This document shows, piece after piece, positions 1-9,098 of a stretch of DNA of 64,000 bases (position 1 is the stretch's first letter; every line of letters starts with the position of its first letter). This DNA is from Pseudomonas sp. 7SR1 (lineage in GTDB: Bacteria; Pseudomonadota; Gammaproteobacteria; Pseudomonadales; Pseudomonadaceae): the NCBI RefSeq assembly GCF_900156465.1, contig NZ_LT707064.1, positions 620,001-684,000 of the forward strand. The letters run 5' to 3'. The notes under the pieces are model-generated. The model was given only the letters and a program-made list of their open reading frames with translations, was not told the origin of the DNA and made no database searches. Position numbers and translations under genes: made by a program.

Positions 1-24
1 TACGGCGTGGGTTTGCACAAGTAA
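1..24 (+). CDS. C-terminal end of a DppA-like peptide-binding protein (partial)
   Basis: The first 24 bases read as seven codons (Y-G-V-G-L-H-K) and a TAA stop. This closely resembles the C-terminus of the next binding protein, which ends Y-G-V-S-V-D-K. The window therefore probably opens at the very end of another periplasmic dipeptide-binding protein of the same array. The assignment rests on seven residues plus context; the rest of the gene is outside the window. Confidence 0.6.
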   Translation, partial: YGVGLHK

Positions 25-187
25 AACCCGCCCCGAACCGGTGCCCGGCCACGCCGCCGCGCACCGATAAAGGGCGCGTTTTGCACCGAAAAAACCCGCG
101 CAAACGATCAACCGCGTCAGAAGTTACACAGATGCGACATTAAGGTACGTTCGTGCCACTGTTTCAGATTTGCAACCGCTCTGGATC

Positions 188-216
188 TTGCATTGGGTAT
201 GGGGCCTGCATAAGTA
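188..216 (+). promoter_or_regulatory. Candidate sigma-70 promoter for the first complete dppA
   Basis: TTGCAT (188-193) and TAAGTA (211-216) are separated by 17 bases, about 65 bases upstream of the proposed start codon at 280. The -35 match is good and the -10 match moderate. The rest of the 25-279 gap holds no convincing ORF. Confidence 0.35.
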
Positions 217-279
217 TCCGCAGGACGACTCACGAGGTCGCCCTCAAATCCAAAAATGACAACAAATCATGAGGCCAAC

Positions 280-1905
280 ATGCTTAAACACGCGGTCATT
301 CCGTTTTTAGTCGGCGCCAGCTTATTAGCCAGCGCACCCTTCGCCCAAGCGGCGGCTAACCTGGTGTTCTGCTCCGAGGGCAGCCCGGCCGGTTTCGACC
401 CGGGTCAATACACCACCGGAACCGACTTCGACGCCTCAGCCGAAACCATCTTCAACCGTCTGACCCAGTTCGAGCGTGGCGGTACCGCCGTGATCCCGGG
501 CCTGGCGACCAAGTGGGACATTTCCGAAGATGGCCTGACCTACACCTTCCACCTGCGTGAAGGCGTCAAGTTCCATACGACCCCGTACTTCAAGCCGACC
601 CGTACCTTCAACGCCGATGACGTGCTGTTCACCTTCAACCGCATGATCAGCAAGGACGATCCGTTCCGTAAGGCGTACCCGACCGAATTCCCGTACTTCA
701 CCGACATGGGCATGGACACCAACATCGCCAAGGTCGAGAAGCTGGACGACAAGACCGTCAGGTTCACCCTCAATGCCGTCGACGCTGCGTTCATCCAGAA
801 CATGGCCATGCACTTCGCCTCCATCCAGTCGGCCGAATACGCCGCTCAGCTGCTCAAGGAAGGCAAGCCCGCCGACATCAACCAGAAGCCCATCGGCACT
901 GGTCCGTTCGTCTTCAAGAGCTACCAGAAAGACTCGAACATCCGCTTCACCGGCAACAAGGAATACTGGAACCCGGATGACGTGAAGATCGACAACCTGA
1001 TCTTCGCCATCACCACCGACCCGTCGGTGCGTATCCAGAAGCTGAAGAAAAACGAATGCCAGGTCACCCTCTTCCCGCGTCCGGCCGATCTCAAGGCCAT
1101 CCGCGAAGACAAGAACTTGAAGATGCCGGACCAACCGGGCTTCAACCTGGGCTACATCGCCTACAACGTGATGGACAAGATCAAGGGCAGCGACCAGCCC
1201 AACCCGATGGCCCAGCTGAAGGTGCGCCAGGCACTGGACATGGCCGTCAACAAGCAGCAGATCATCGATTCGGTGTACCAGGGCGCCGGCCAACTGGCCG
1301 TCAATGCCATGCCGCCTACCCAGTGGTCCTACGACACCACCATCAAGGATGCGCAGTACAACCCCGAGAAAGCCAAGGAACTGCTCAAGGAAGCGGGCAT
1401 CAAGGAAGGCACCGAGATCACCCTGTGGGCGATGCCGGTCCAGCGCCCCTACAACCCGAACGCCAAGCTGATGGCCGAAATGCTGCAGTCCGACTGGGCC
1501 AAGATCGGCATCAAGGCCAAGATCGTGACCTACGAGTGGGGCGAGTACATCAAGCGTTCCAAGGGCGGCGAGAACGGCGCGATGCTGATCGGCTGGAGTG
1601 GCGACAACGGTGACCCGGACAACTGGCTCAACGTGCTGTTCGGTTGCGACTCGCTGCAGGGCAACAACTTCTCCAAGTGGTGCGACAAGAAGTTCGACGA
1701 CATCGTCAAGCAGGCCAAGCGCACTTCGGACCAGTCCAAGCGCACCGAGCTGTACAAACAGGCACAACACATCCTCAAGGATGCGGTGCCGATGACACCT
1801 ATCGCTCACTCGACGGTGTTCCAACCCATGCGCACCAATGTGCAGGACTTCAAGATCAGCCCGTTTGGCTTGAACTCCTTCTACGGTGTCAGCGTCGACA
1901 AATAA
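280..1905 (+). CDS. dppA: Periplasmic dipeptide-binding protein of an ABC importer (DppA-like, copy 1)
   Basis: This is a 541-residue family-5 solute-binding protein that would capture di- or tripeptides in the periplasm and deliver them to the DppBCDF permease. The reading frame can open at 256, but the ATG at 280 is preferred: it follows GAGG at a normal distance and begins directly with a signal peptide (M-L-K-H, hydrophobic core, A-Q-A cleavage region near residue 25). The mature part starts with the V-F-C-S-E-G-S-P-A-G-F-D motif shared by all binding proteins in this locus. It is very similar along its length to the gene at 2221, pointing to tandem duplication. A strong terminator follows immediately, so it is probably its own transcription unit or the end of one. 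The exact peptide preference cannot be read from sequence. Confidence 0.93.
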   Translation: MLKHAVIPFLVGASLLASAPFAQAAANLVFCSEGSPAGFDPGQYTTGTDFDASAETIFNRLTQFERGGTAVIPGLATKWDISEDGLTYTFHLREGVKFHTTPYFKPTRTFNADDVLFTFNRMISKDDPFRKAYPTEFPYFTDMGMDTNIAKVEKLDDKTVRFTLNAVDAAFIQNMAMHFASIQSAEYAAQLLKEGKPADINQKPIGTGPFVFKSYQKDSNIRFTGNKEYWNPDDVKIDNLIFAITTDPSVRIQKLKKNECQVTLFPRPADLKAIREDKNLKMPDQPGFNLGYIAYNVMDKIKGSDQPNPMAQLKVRQALDMAVNKQQIIDSVYQGAGQLAVNAMPPTQWSYDTTIKDAQYNPEKAKELLKEAGIKEGTEITLWAMPVQRPYNPNAKLMAEMLQSDWAKIGIKAKIVTYEWGEYIKRSKGGENGAMLIGWSGDNGDPDNWLNVLFGCDSLQGNNFSKWCDKKFDDIVKQAKRTSDQSKRTELYKQAQHILKDAVPMTPIAHSTVFQPMRTNVQDFKISPFGLNSFYGVSVDK

Positions 1906-1910
1906 GGTAT

Positions 1911-1945
1911 GCAACGGCGACGTTTCTTGACGTCGCCGTTGCTTT
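1911..1945 (+). terminator. Rho-independent terminator after dppA copy 1
   Basis: A perfect 12-bp stem (GCAACGGCGACG at 1911-1922 with CGTCGCCGTTGC at 1931-1942) with an 8-base loop is followed by TTTAT. It lies 5 bases after the stop codon. Confidence 0.8.
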
Positions 1946-2220
1946 ATCTGCCGAGACCCAGGAAATCGCCTACGTCCCTCAGGCCCTGTCCCAGGCTGCA
2001 CTTTTGCAAGCCTGACAGCAAGACCAGGACTATCGCCCTTTCTTACAAGTCTTTCAGGCGTTACGCATTTACGACCCGGCTCGCGACTCATACCGTCGAA
2101 TCCTGGTCGATCTGCCGGCACCTGTGTCATCGCTGCACGCAATGGAATGAACCCAGTGACCCGGCCCTTCGGAAGGTTGCCGCCTCACTGTCAAACACCC
2201 CGAACGAGAGAGGGAGCGTC
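1946..2220. other. Gap between dppA copies 1 and 2
   Basis: Together with the terminator this is a 315-base non-coding stretch. The long frame running through it into dppA copy 2 lacks a good start and is an artefact. The only clear element is the AGAGAGGGAG ribosome-binding region just before 2221. A promoter for copy 2 is expected here, but I could not single one out. Confidence 0.5.
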
Positions 2221-3822
2221 ATGCGCCATACCCTGGTTTTATCCGCATTGCTGAGTACCGGCCTGCTGGCCACGACATCCGCGGCCCTGGCCGCCAACGG
2301 CAGCCTGGTGTTCTGCTCCGAAGGCAGTCCCGCCGGCTTCGACACGGCGCAATACACCACCGCCACCGACAACGATGCCGCCGAACCGCTGTACAACCGC
2401 CTGGCCGAGTTTGAAAAGGGCGCGACCAATGTCGTCCCAGGCCTGGCGACGAGCTGGGACATTTCCGAAGACGGCTTGAAATACACCTTCCACCTGCGCG
2501 AAGGCGTGAAATTCCATACCACCGACTACTTCACCCCGACCCGGGATTTCAACGCCGACGACGTGGTGTTCACCTTCACCCGCATGCTCGATCCGCAGCA
2601 TCCGTTCCGCAAGGCCTACCCCACCGAGTTCCCCTATTTCAACGGCATGAGCCTGAACAAGAACATCGCCAAGGTGGAAAAGACCGGGCCGTTGACGGTG
2701 GTCATGACCCTCAACAGCGTGGACGCCGCGTTCATCCAGAACATCGCCATGAGCTTCGCCTCGATCCTGTCGGCCGAGTACGCCGACCAGTTGCTCAAGA
2801 ACGGCAAGCCGAGCGACATCAACCAGAAACCCATCGGCACCGGGCCTTTCGAGTTCAAGAGCTACCAGAAGGATTCCAACATCCGCTACGTGGCCAACAA
2901 GCAGTACTGGGCGCCGGAGCGGGTCAAGCTGAACAACCTGATCTTCTCCATCAACACCGACGCTTCGGTGCGGGTGCAGAAGCTCAAGGCCAACGAATGC
3001 CAGGTCACCCTGCATCCGCGCCCGGCCGACGTGCCGGCGCTGAAGAACGACCCCAAGCTGCAGTTGATCGAACGACCCGGCTTCAACCTTGGCTATATCG
3101 CCTACAACACTCGCCACAAACCGTTCGACCAGGTCGAAGTACGCCGGGCACTGGACATGGCGGTGAACAAGCAGGGCATCCTCAATGCCGTGTACCAGGG
3201 CGCGGGGCAACTGGCACAGAACGCCATGCCACCGACCCAGTGGTCCTACGACGACACCATCAAGGACGCGCCCTACAACCCGGAAAAAGCCAAGGAGCTG
3301 CTCAAGGCCGCCGGGGTCAAGGAAGGCACCGAAATCACCCTGTGGGCCATGCCCGTGCAGCGCCCCTACAACCCCAACGCCAAGCTGATGGCCGAGATGC
3401 TCCAGGCCGACTGGGCGAAGATCGGCTTGAAAGTGAAGATCGTCAGCTACGAATGGGGCGAGTACATCAAGCGCACCAAGAACGGCGAACACGACATCAG
3501 CCTGATCGGCTGGACGGGCGACAACGGGGACCCGGACAATTGGCTCGGCACGCTGTACAGCTGTGATGCCATCGGTGGCAACAACTACTCCATGTGGTGC
3601 GACCAGGACTACGACAAGCTGATCAAGCAGGCCAAGGTCGTCACCGACCGCGACCAGCGCACCGTGCTCTACAAACAGGCCCAGCAGTTGCTCAAGCAGC
3701 AAGTGCCGATCACCCCTGTCGCTCACTCGACGGTCAACCAGCCGTTGAGCGCCAAAGTCGAAGGATTCAAGGTCAGCCCCTTCGGACGCAACGTGTTCTC
3801 CGGCGTCAGCCTGGCGCCATAA
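2221..3822 (+). CDS. dppA: Periplasmic dipeptide-binding protein of an ABC importer (DppA-like, copy 2)
   Basis: A 533-residue family-5 solute-binding protein. The ATG at 2221 follows a strong purine-rich ribosome-binding site (GAGAGAGGGAG) and starts a clear signal peptide with an A-L-A-A cleavage region around residue 24. The mature protein opens with V-F-C-S-E-G-S-P-A-G-F-D and shares long identical stretches with copy 1, such as W-A-M-P-V-Q-R-P-Y-N-P-N-A-K. Differences cluster in places that could alter peptide selectivity. It is followed by a stem-loop and then by the porin gene, consistent with a peptide-uptake array in which several binding proteins share one permease. Confidence 0.93.
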   Translation: MRHTLVLSALLSTGLLATTSAALAANGSLVFCSEGSPAGFDTAQYTTATDNDAAEPLYNRLAEFEKGATNVVPGLATSWDISEDGLKYTFHLREGVKFHTTDYFTPTRDFNADDVVFTFTRMLDPQHPFRKAYPTEFPYFNGMSLNKNIAKVEKTGPLTVVMTLNSVDAAFIQNIAMSFASILSAEYADQLLKNGKPSDINQKPIGTGPFEFKSYQKDSNIRYVANKQYWAPERVKLNNLIFSINTDASVRVQKLKANECQVTLHPRPADVPALKNDPKLQLIERPGFNLGYIAYNTRHKPFDQVEVRRALDMAVNKQGILNAVYQGAGQLAQNAMPPTQWSYDDTIKDAPYNPEKAKELLKAAGVKEGTEITLWAMPVQRPYNPNAKLMAEMLQADWAKIGLKVKIVSYEWGEYIKRTKNGEHDISLIGWTGDNGDPDNWLGTLYSCDAIGGNNYSMWCDQDYDKLIKQAKVVTDRDQRTVLYKQAQQLLKQQVPITPVAHSTVNQPLSAKVEGFKVSPFGRNVFSGVSLAP

Positions 3823-3830
3823 CCCAACCA

Positions 3831-3866
3831 TGCATTGGCGGGGGTCCCTTGCGGGACCCTCATGCA
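3831..3866 (+). terminator. Stem-loop after dppA copy 2
   Basis: An outer TGCAT/ATGCA pairing encloses a perfect GGGTCCC (3842-3848)/GGGACCC (3853-3859) stem with a TTGC loop. A short T run (TTTT, about 3871) follows. It may act as a weak terminator or a 3'-end stabiliser. Confidence 0.55.
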
Positions 3867-3993
3867 GCCGTTTTGCCTGAATTCGCCATTCATACACCCA
3901 GCAAACGTTTGCGAACTGTGATGAGTTGTAAAACCAAAGCCGTATCACCAAAAAAGACCGGCGTTAAATAAAGAAAGAAAAAGGAGCTTCACA

Positions 3994-5409
3994 ATGAAAT
4001 TAAGCAGCAGCGCGTTACTGGCCCTGGCCATCAGCAGCGTTACCGCGACCGCCTATGCGGAGTCGCAGAGCCAGGCGGTCACTCCCGTGACCCTCAAGAC
4101 CACCAGCGCGCAAAGTGAAGCCACTGGTTTCATCGAAGGGCAATCGGTGACCGGCACTACCCGTAACTGGTATGCCAACGAGCAGTTCAAGCGCGGTACG
4201 AAACTCACCTATCGCAAGAACGGCGAAGCCCGTGAGACCGACCGCCGCATCAACTGGGTACAAGGCACCATCGTCAAGTACAACTCCGGTTTCACCGAAG
4301 GTACCGTGGGCTTCAGCACCGAATTGGCGGCCTACAACGCCATCGCCCTGGACCAGGACCGCAAGGACCTGGCGTCCAACAACGGCGGTGCCCCGACCAC
4401 CCGTCCTGGCGCCGGCAACAACCGTACGCTGACCCGTGAAGGCGGCGACGCCGTCGGCCAATGGAGCAAACTGGGCCTGGCCAACGTCAAGGCGCGCGTT
4501 TCCAATACCACCCTGACCGCCGGCCGCCAGAACTTCAGCAGCCCGATGGTCGACGTCATCGGCAACCGTGCACTGCCCTCCAGCTTCCAGGGTGTGAGCC
4601 TGCACAGTGAAGAGTTCGAGAACCTGGCTTTCGATATCGCCACCTTCGACCGTAACTCGCCACGTACCGAACAGAGCCAGCGCAAGTTCCGCTCCGAATA
4701 CGGCGACAGCAGTGTCGAGACCGATCACGTCAACACCGCCGGTATCACCTACCAGCCACTGGCCAGCCTGAAGACCAGTCTCTGGGCAACCGAAGCCGAG
4801 GACATGTGGAACCAGTACTACTTTGGCGCCACCCATGAGCTGGGGGACAGCTCGGTGCTGAGCCTGACCACCGGCCTGAACTACTACAAGACCGTGGACT
4901 CGGGCAAAAGCAAGCTGGGCGAGATCGACAACGACACCTACTCCCTGTCGTTCGGACTGACCCACCAGGCCCACAGCCTGACGTTCTCCTACCAGGAAGT
5001 GAACGGCAACGAGTACTTCGACTACCTGCACGAGACCAACGGCATCTACCTGGCCAACTCCCTGCTGTCGGACTTCAACGGCCCGAACGAGAAATCCTTC
5101 CAGATCGCCTACGGCCTGAACATGGCCGAGTACGGCGTGCCTGGCCTGAAGTTCAACATCTACCAGGCGCGCGGCTGGGGTATCGACGGTACCCACTACA
5201 ACAGCACCGGATATAGCGATGTGCGGGCGATGGACGGTGAACACCACTACGAATACGGCATCGGCGCGTCCTATGCCGTGCAGAGCGGCCCTCTGAAAGC
5301 CACTGCTATCCGAGCGACCTATACTGCCCACCGCGCCAGTGAAAACCAGGCCGACGGCAGCCTCAACGAGTTCCGCCTGGTCACCACCATCCCGTTCAAC
5401 ATTCTGTAA
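3994..5409 (+). CDS. opdP: OprD-family outer-membrane porin
   Basis: This 471-residue protein has a classic signal peptide (M-K-L-S-S-S-A..., cleavage after A-Y-A near residue 22) and a beta-rich, aromatic-bounded sequence typical of the 18-stranded OprD specific porins. It ends in the F-N-I-L-type C-terminus of an outer-membrane barrel. The start is fixed by AAGGAG seven bases upstream. It lies between peptide-binding proteins and upstream of dppBCDF, matching the position of the glycine-glutamate/dipeptide porin OpdP in P. aeruginosa as I remember it, so a role in letting dipeptides or amino acids cross the outer membrane is likely. The OprD family assignment is secure; the substrate is inferred from context. 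Confidence 0.88.
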   Translation: MKLSSSALLALAISSVTATAYAESQSQAVTPVTLKTTSAQSEATGFIEGQSVTGTTRNWYANEQFKRGTKLTYRKNGEARETDRRINWVQGTIVKYNSGFTEGTVGFSTELAAYNAIALDQDRKDLASNNGGAPTTRPGAGNNRTLTREGGDAVGQWSKLGLANVKARVSNTTLTAGRQNFSSPMVDVIGNRALPSSFQGVSLHSEEFENLAFDIATFDRNSPRTEQSQRKFRSEYGDSSVETDHVNTAGITYQPLASLKTSLWATEAEDMWNQYYFGATHELGDSSVLSLTTGLNYYKTVDSGKSKLGEIDNDTYSLSFGLTHQAHSLTFSYQEVNGNEYFDYLHETNGIYLANSLLSDFNGPNEKSFQIAYGLNMAEYGVPGLKFNIYQARGWGIDGTHYNSTGYSDVRAMDGEHHYEYGIGASYAVQSGPLKATAIRATYTAHRASENQADGSLNEFRLVTTIPFNIL

Positions 5410-5416
5410 ACCCTGC

Positions 5417-5454
5417 GCCGGGCGGTCGACTCACGAGGTCGGCCGCCCGGCTTT
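5417..5454 (+). terminator. Stem-loop/terminator after the porin gene
   Basis: GCCGGGCGG (5417-5425) pairs perfectly with CCGCCCGGC (5443-5451), followed by TTTA. The inner segment (TCGACTCACGAGGTCG) can extend the pairing. It lies directly after the porin stop codon. Confidence 0.65.
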
Positions 5455-5484
5455 ACCGTTACATCGATTGCAGAGGATTTGACG

Positions 5485-7080
5485 ATGAACATGATTCCCC
5501 TACGCGCAGCCATCGCCGCCGCGTTGCTGAGTGTCGCCGTTGGCGCCACGGCCAAGCCCCTCGTGGTTTGCACAGAAGCCAGCCCGGAAGGCTTCGACAT
5601 GGTCCAGTACACGACTGCAGTCACTGCCGACGCCGTGGCAGAAACCATTTTCAACCGCCTGGCCGACTTCAAGCCCGGCACCACCGAAGTGATTCCGGCC
5701 CTGGCCGAATCCTGGGACATCAGTGACGATGGCCTGACGTACACCTTCCACCTGCGCAAGGGCGTCAAGTTCCACACCACCGAATACTTCAAGCCGACCC
5801 GCGACATGAACGCCGACGACGTGGTCTGGAGTTTCCAGCGCCAGCTGGACCCGAACCACCCGTGGCACAAGCTGTCGAGCGTGGGCTTCCCCTACTTTGA
5901 AAGCATGGGTTTCAAAGAGCTGCTCAAAAGCGTCGAGAAAGTCGACGAACACACGGTCAAGTTCAGCCTGACCCGTCGCGAAGCGCCGTTCCTGGCCGAC
6001 ATCGCCATGGCCTTCTCCTCGATCTACCCGGCCGAATACGCCGACCAGCTGCTCAAGTCCGGCAAGACCGGCGATCTCAACAGCAAGCCGGTGGGCACCG
6101 GGCCGTTCGTCTTCCAGCGCTACAACAAGGATGCCCAGGTACGCTTCAAGGCCAACCCGGATTATTTCCGCGGCAAGCCGCCGGCCGATGCCCTGGTACT
6201 GGCCATCGCCACCGACAACAACGTCCGCCTGCAGAAACTCAAGGCCAACGAATGCCAGGTCGCGCTGTATCCCAAGCCCGATGACATTCCAAGCATCAAG
6301 AAAGACCCCAACCTGAAAGTCGATGAACTGGACGCCATGACCGTGTCCTACGTTGCCATGAACACCCAGCACAAGTACCTGAGCGACGTCCGGGTCCGCA
6401 AGGCCATCGACATCGCCTTCGACAAGGAAGCCTACGTCAATGCCCTGTTCGGCAAAGGCAACGCCACCGTCGGCGTCAACCCGTACCCGCCGACACTGCT
6501 GGGCTTCAATCATGAGCTGAAGAACCCGCCGCGGGACCTGGACAAGGCCCGCCAGTTGCTCAAGGAAGCCGGCGTGCCGGAAGGCACCGTGCTGACCCTG
6601 TTCACCCGCAACGGCGGCGGCCCGACCAACCCCAACCCGATGCTCGGCGCACAGATGATGCAGGCCGACCTGGCCAAGATCGGGCTCAAGGTGGACATCC
6701 GTGTGATGGAATGGGGCGAAATGCTCAAGCGCGCGAAAAACGGCGAGCACGATATGGTGTCCGCCGGATGGGCGGGCGACAACGGCGACCCGGATAACTT
6801 CCTGACGCCTATGCTCAGTTGCGAGGCGGCCAAGAACGGCGAAAACTACGCCCGCTGGTGCAACGAGAAATTCCAGGCGCTGATCGACCAGGCCCGCGCC
6901 ACAGTGAACCCCGAAGAGCGGATCAAGCTCTATGAACAGGCCCAGGTGATTTTCAACCAGGACCAGCCATGGATCAGCATGGCCCACACCCGGATGTTCA
7001 CGGCAATGCGCAAGAACGTAGAGGGCTACTCCATTAGCCCGCTCACCACCAATAACTTCGCCACCACCCAGGTGAAGTAG
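5485..7080 (+). CDS. dppA: Periplasmic dipeptide-binding protein (DppA-like, copy 3) next to the permease
   Basis: A 531-residue family-5 solute-binding protein with a signal peptide (cleavage near residue 24, A-T-A). The frame could open at a TTG (5479), but the ATG at 5485 is better placed behind AGAGGA. The mature protein opens with V-V-C-T-E-A-S-P-E-G-F-D, a diverged form of the motif in copies 1 and 2, so this is the most divergent of the three complete copies. It directly precedes dppB, with a stem-loop in the short gap. It is thus probably the main binding protein of the permease operon, with the others as alternative specificity modules. Confidence 0.93.
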   Translation: MNMIPLRAAIAAALLSVAVGATAKPLVVCTEASPEGFDMVQYTTAVTADAVAETIFNRLADFKPGTTEVIPALAESWDISDDGLTYTFHLRKGVKFHTTEYFKPTRDMNADDVVWSFQRQLDPNHPWHKLSSVGFPYFESMGFKELLKSVEKVDEHTVKFSLTRREAPFLADIAMAFSSIYPAEYADQLLKSGKTGDLNSKPVGTGPFVFQRYNKDAQVRFKANPDYFRGKPPADALVLAIATDNNVRLQKLKANECQVALYPKPDDIPSIKKDPNLKVDELDAMTVSYVAMNTQHKYLSDVRVRKAIDIAFDKEAYVNALFGKGNATVGVNPYPPTLLGFNHELKNPPRDLDKARQLLKEAGVPEGTVLTLFTRNGGGPTNPNPMLGAQMMQADLAKIGLKVDIRVMEWGEMLKRAKNGEHDMVSAGWAGDNGDPDNFLTPMLSCEAAKNGENYARWCNEKFQALIDQARATVNPEERIKLYEQAQVIFNQDQPWISMAHTRMFTAMRKNVEGYSISPLTTNNFATTQVK

Positions 7081-7089
7081 ATAAGAAGA

Positions 7090-7124
7090 TGCCCCGGCAT
7101 CCCTGACCCCAGGGCTGCCGGGCA
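7090..7124 (+). other. Intercistronic stem-loop between dppA copy 3 and dppB
   Basis: TGCCCCGGCATCCCTG pairs imperfectly with CAGGGCTGCCGGGCA across a three-base loop, with no T run after it. Such structures between a binding-protein gene and its permease genes often protect the upstream mRNA from 3' decay, raising binding protein over permease. That role is inferred. Confidence 0.5.
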
Positions 7125-7155
7125 CGCCTAACCGGCTGATGAGGTACACCTGAAG

Positions 7156-8166
7156 ATGTTTAGTTTTATTGCCCGCCGACTGGGATTATTGATCCCCACG
7201 TTCTTCGGCATCACCTTGCTGACCTTCGCGTTGATTCGCATGATCCCCGGCGACCCCGTGGAAGTGATGATGGGCGAACGTCGGGTCGATCCCGAAATGC
7301 ATGCTCAGGCAATGGAACGCCTTGGCCTGAACAAGCCGCTGTACGCCCAGTACCTGGACTACATCGGCAAACTGGCCCACGGCGATCTCGGCGAATCGCT
7401 GCGCACCCGTGAAAGCGTATGGACCGAGTTCAGCTCCCTGTTTCCCGCGACCCTGGAACTGTCCATGGCCGCCCTGTTGTTCGCCGGTATCCTGGGCCTG
7501 CTGGCCGGGGTGATCGCGGCACTCAAGCGAGGGTCCCTGTTCGACCATGGGGTGATGGGCGTCTCCCTGGCGGGTTATTCCATGCCGATCTTCTGGTGGG
7601 GCCTGATCCTGATCATGTTCTTCTCGGTGTCCCTGGGCTGGACCCCGGTGTCCGGACGGATCGACCTGCTCTACGACATCGAGCCGAAAACCGGCTTCAT
7701 GCTGATCGACACCTTGCTGGCCGATGAGCCGGGCGCCTTCCTCGATGCCTTGCACCACCTGATCCTGCCGGCCATCGTGCTGGGCACCATTCCGCTGGCG
7801 GTGATCGCCCGGATGACCCGCTCCTCGATGCTGGAAGTGCTGCGCGAGGACTACATCCGTACCGCCCGGGCCAAAGGCCTTTCGCCGGCGCGCGTGGTAT
7901 TCGTCCACGGCCTGCGCAACGCGCTGATCCCGGTACTGACCGTGGTCGGCCTGCAAGTCGGCACCCTGCTGGCCGGCGCGGTCCTGACCGAAACGATCTT
8001 CTCCTGGCCGGGCATCGGCAAGTGGCTGATCGAAGCCATCGGCGCCCGGGATTATCCCGTGGTGCAGAACGGCATCCTGTTAATCGCCTGCCTGGTGATT
8101 CTGGTCAACTTCGTCGTGGACATCCTCTACGGCTTTGCCAACCCACGTATCCGTCACCAGCGCTGA
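7156..8166 (+). CDS. dppB: Dipeptide ABC transporter permease DppB
   Basis: A 336-residue integral membrane permease that would form half of the inner-membrane channel for dipeptide import. The N-terminal helix (F-I-A-R-R-L-G-L-L-I-P-T-F) and the R-M-I-P-G-D-P-V motif are hallmarks of DppB/OppB proteins. The cytoplasmic EAA coupling loop lies near residues 230-260 (D-Y-I-R-T-A-R-A-K-G-L). The start follows GAGG at a suitable distance. It is the first gene of a tight block dppB-C-D-F; the gap to dppC is about 10 bases. Confidence 0.96.
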   Translation: MFSFIARRLGLLIPTFFGITLLTFALIRMIPGDPVEVMMGERRVDPEMHAQAMERLGLNKPLYAQYLDYIGKLAHGDLGESLRTRESVWTEFSSLFPATLELSMAALLFAGILGLLAGVIAALKRGSLFDHGVMGVSLAGYSMPIFWWGLILIMFFSVSLGWTPVSGRIDLLYDIEPKTGFMLIDTLLADEPGAFLDALHHLILPAIVLGTIPLAVIARMTRSSMLEVLREDYIRTARAKGLSPARVVFVHGLRNALIPVLTVVGLQVGTLLAGAVLTETIFSWPGIGKWLIEAIGARDYPVVQNGILLIACLVILVNFVVDILYGFANPRIRHQR

Positions 8167-8176
8167 GATCAAATCA

Positions 8177-9088
8177 ATGAGTACTCCAACTACCTCGGTA
8201 GCAGTCGATCAAAGCCTGCTGTACCCGTCCCCCTACAAAGAGTTCTGGCAGGCGTTTTCCCGCAACAAGGGCGCCGTGGCCGGGCTGATGTTCATGATCC
8301 TGGTGGTGTTCTGCGCGATCTTCGCGCCTTGGGTCGCCCCCCATGACCCGAGCGAGCAGTACCGCGACTTCCTGCTGACTCCGCCGGCCTGGCTCGAAGG
8401 CGGGCAGATCCAGTTCCTGCTGGGCACCGACGAACTGGGTCGCGACCTGCTGTCGCGCCTGATCCAGGGTTCGCGCCTGTCGCTGCTGATCGGTTTGTCG
8501 TCGGTGGTGATGTCGCTGATCCCGGGCATCCTGCTGGGGCTGTTCGCCGGGTTCTTCCCGCGGGTCCTCGGCCCGACCATCATGCGCCTGATGGACATCA
8601 TGCTGGCCCTGCCTTCGCTGCTGCTGGCCGTGGCCATCGTCGCCATCCTCGGCCCAGGCCTGATCAACACCGTGATCGCCATCGCCATCGTTTCCCTGCC
8701 GTCCTACGTGCGCCTGACCCGCGCCGCGGTGATGGGCGAACTGAACCGCGACTACGTGACCGCCGCACGCCTGGCCGGCGCCGGCCTGCCGCGCCTGATG
8801 TTCATCACCGTGCTGCCCAACTGCATGGCGCCGCTGATCGTCCAGGCCACCCTGAGCTTCTCCTCGGCGATCCTCGACGCCGCCGCCCTGGGCTTCCTCG
8901 GCCTTGGCGTCCAGCCGCCCACCCCGGAGTGGGGCACCATGCTGGCTTCGGCCCGCGACTACATCGAACGCGCCTGGTGGGTGGTGAGCCTGCCCGGTTT
9001 GACCATTTTGCTCAGCGTGCTGGCAATCAACCTGATGGGCGACGGCCTGCGCGATGCGCTGGACCCGAAACTCAAGAATGCCGCCTGA
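8177..9088 (+). CDS. dppC: Dipeptide ABC transporter permease DppC
   Basis: A 303-residue permease, the second half of the dipeptide channel. The ATG at 8177 is chosen because it gives the normal family length and lies just after dppB; an upstream in-frame start at 8135 would overlap dppB. The N-terminal cytoplasmic stretch, first membrane helix, [10 protein letters not shown] motif (residues ~85-95) and EAA loop ([12 protein letters not shown]) are all typical of DppC/OppC. Its stop is 10 bases before dppD. Confidence 0.96.
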   Translation: MSTPTTSVAVDQSLLYPSPYKEFWQAFSRNKGAVAGLMFMILVVFCAIFAPWVAPHDPSEQYRDFLLTPPAWLEGGQIQFLLGTDELGRDLLSRLIQGSRLSLLIGLSSVVMSLIPGILLGLFAGFFPRVLGPTIMRLMDIMLALPSLLLAVAIVAILGPGLINTVIAIAIVSLPSYVRLTRAAVMGELNRDYVTAARLAGAGLPRLMFITVLPNCMAPLIVQATLSFSSAILDAAALGFLGLGVQPPTPEWGTMLASARDYIERAWWVVSLPGLTILLSVLAINLMGDGLRDALDPKLKNAA

Positions 9089-9098
9089 GGAGATTCCC

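Noticed and set aside
436..2142. 568-codon minus-strand frame antisense to dppA copy 1, and similar long antisense frames over other genes (for example 2239-3951, 34524-36863 and 47625-49799)
   Set aside because: They mirror real genes with clear family motifs, have no ribosome-binding sites or recognisable domains, and show the Arg/Ala/Gly/Val bias expected of GC-rich antisense reading.
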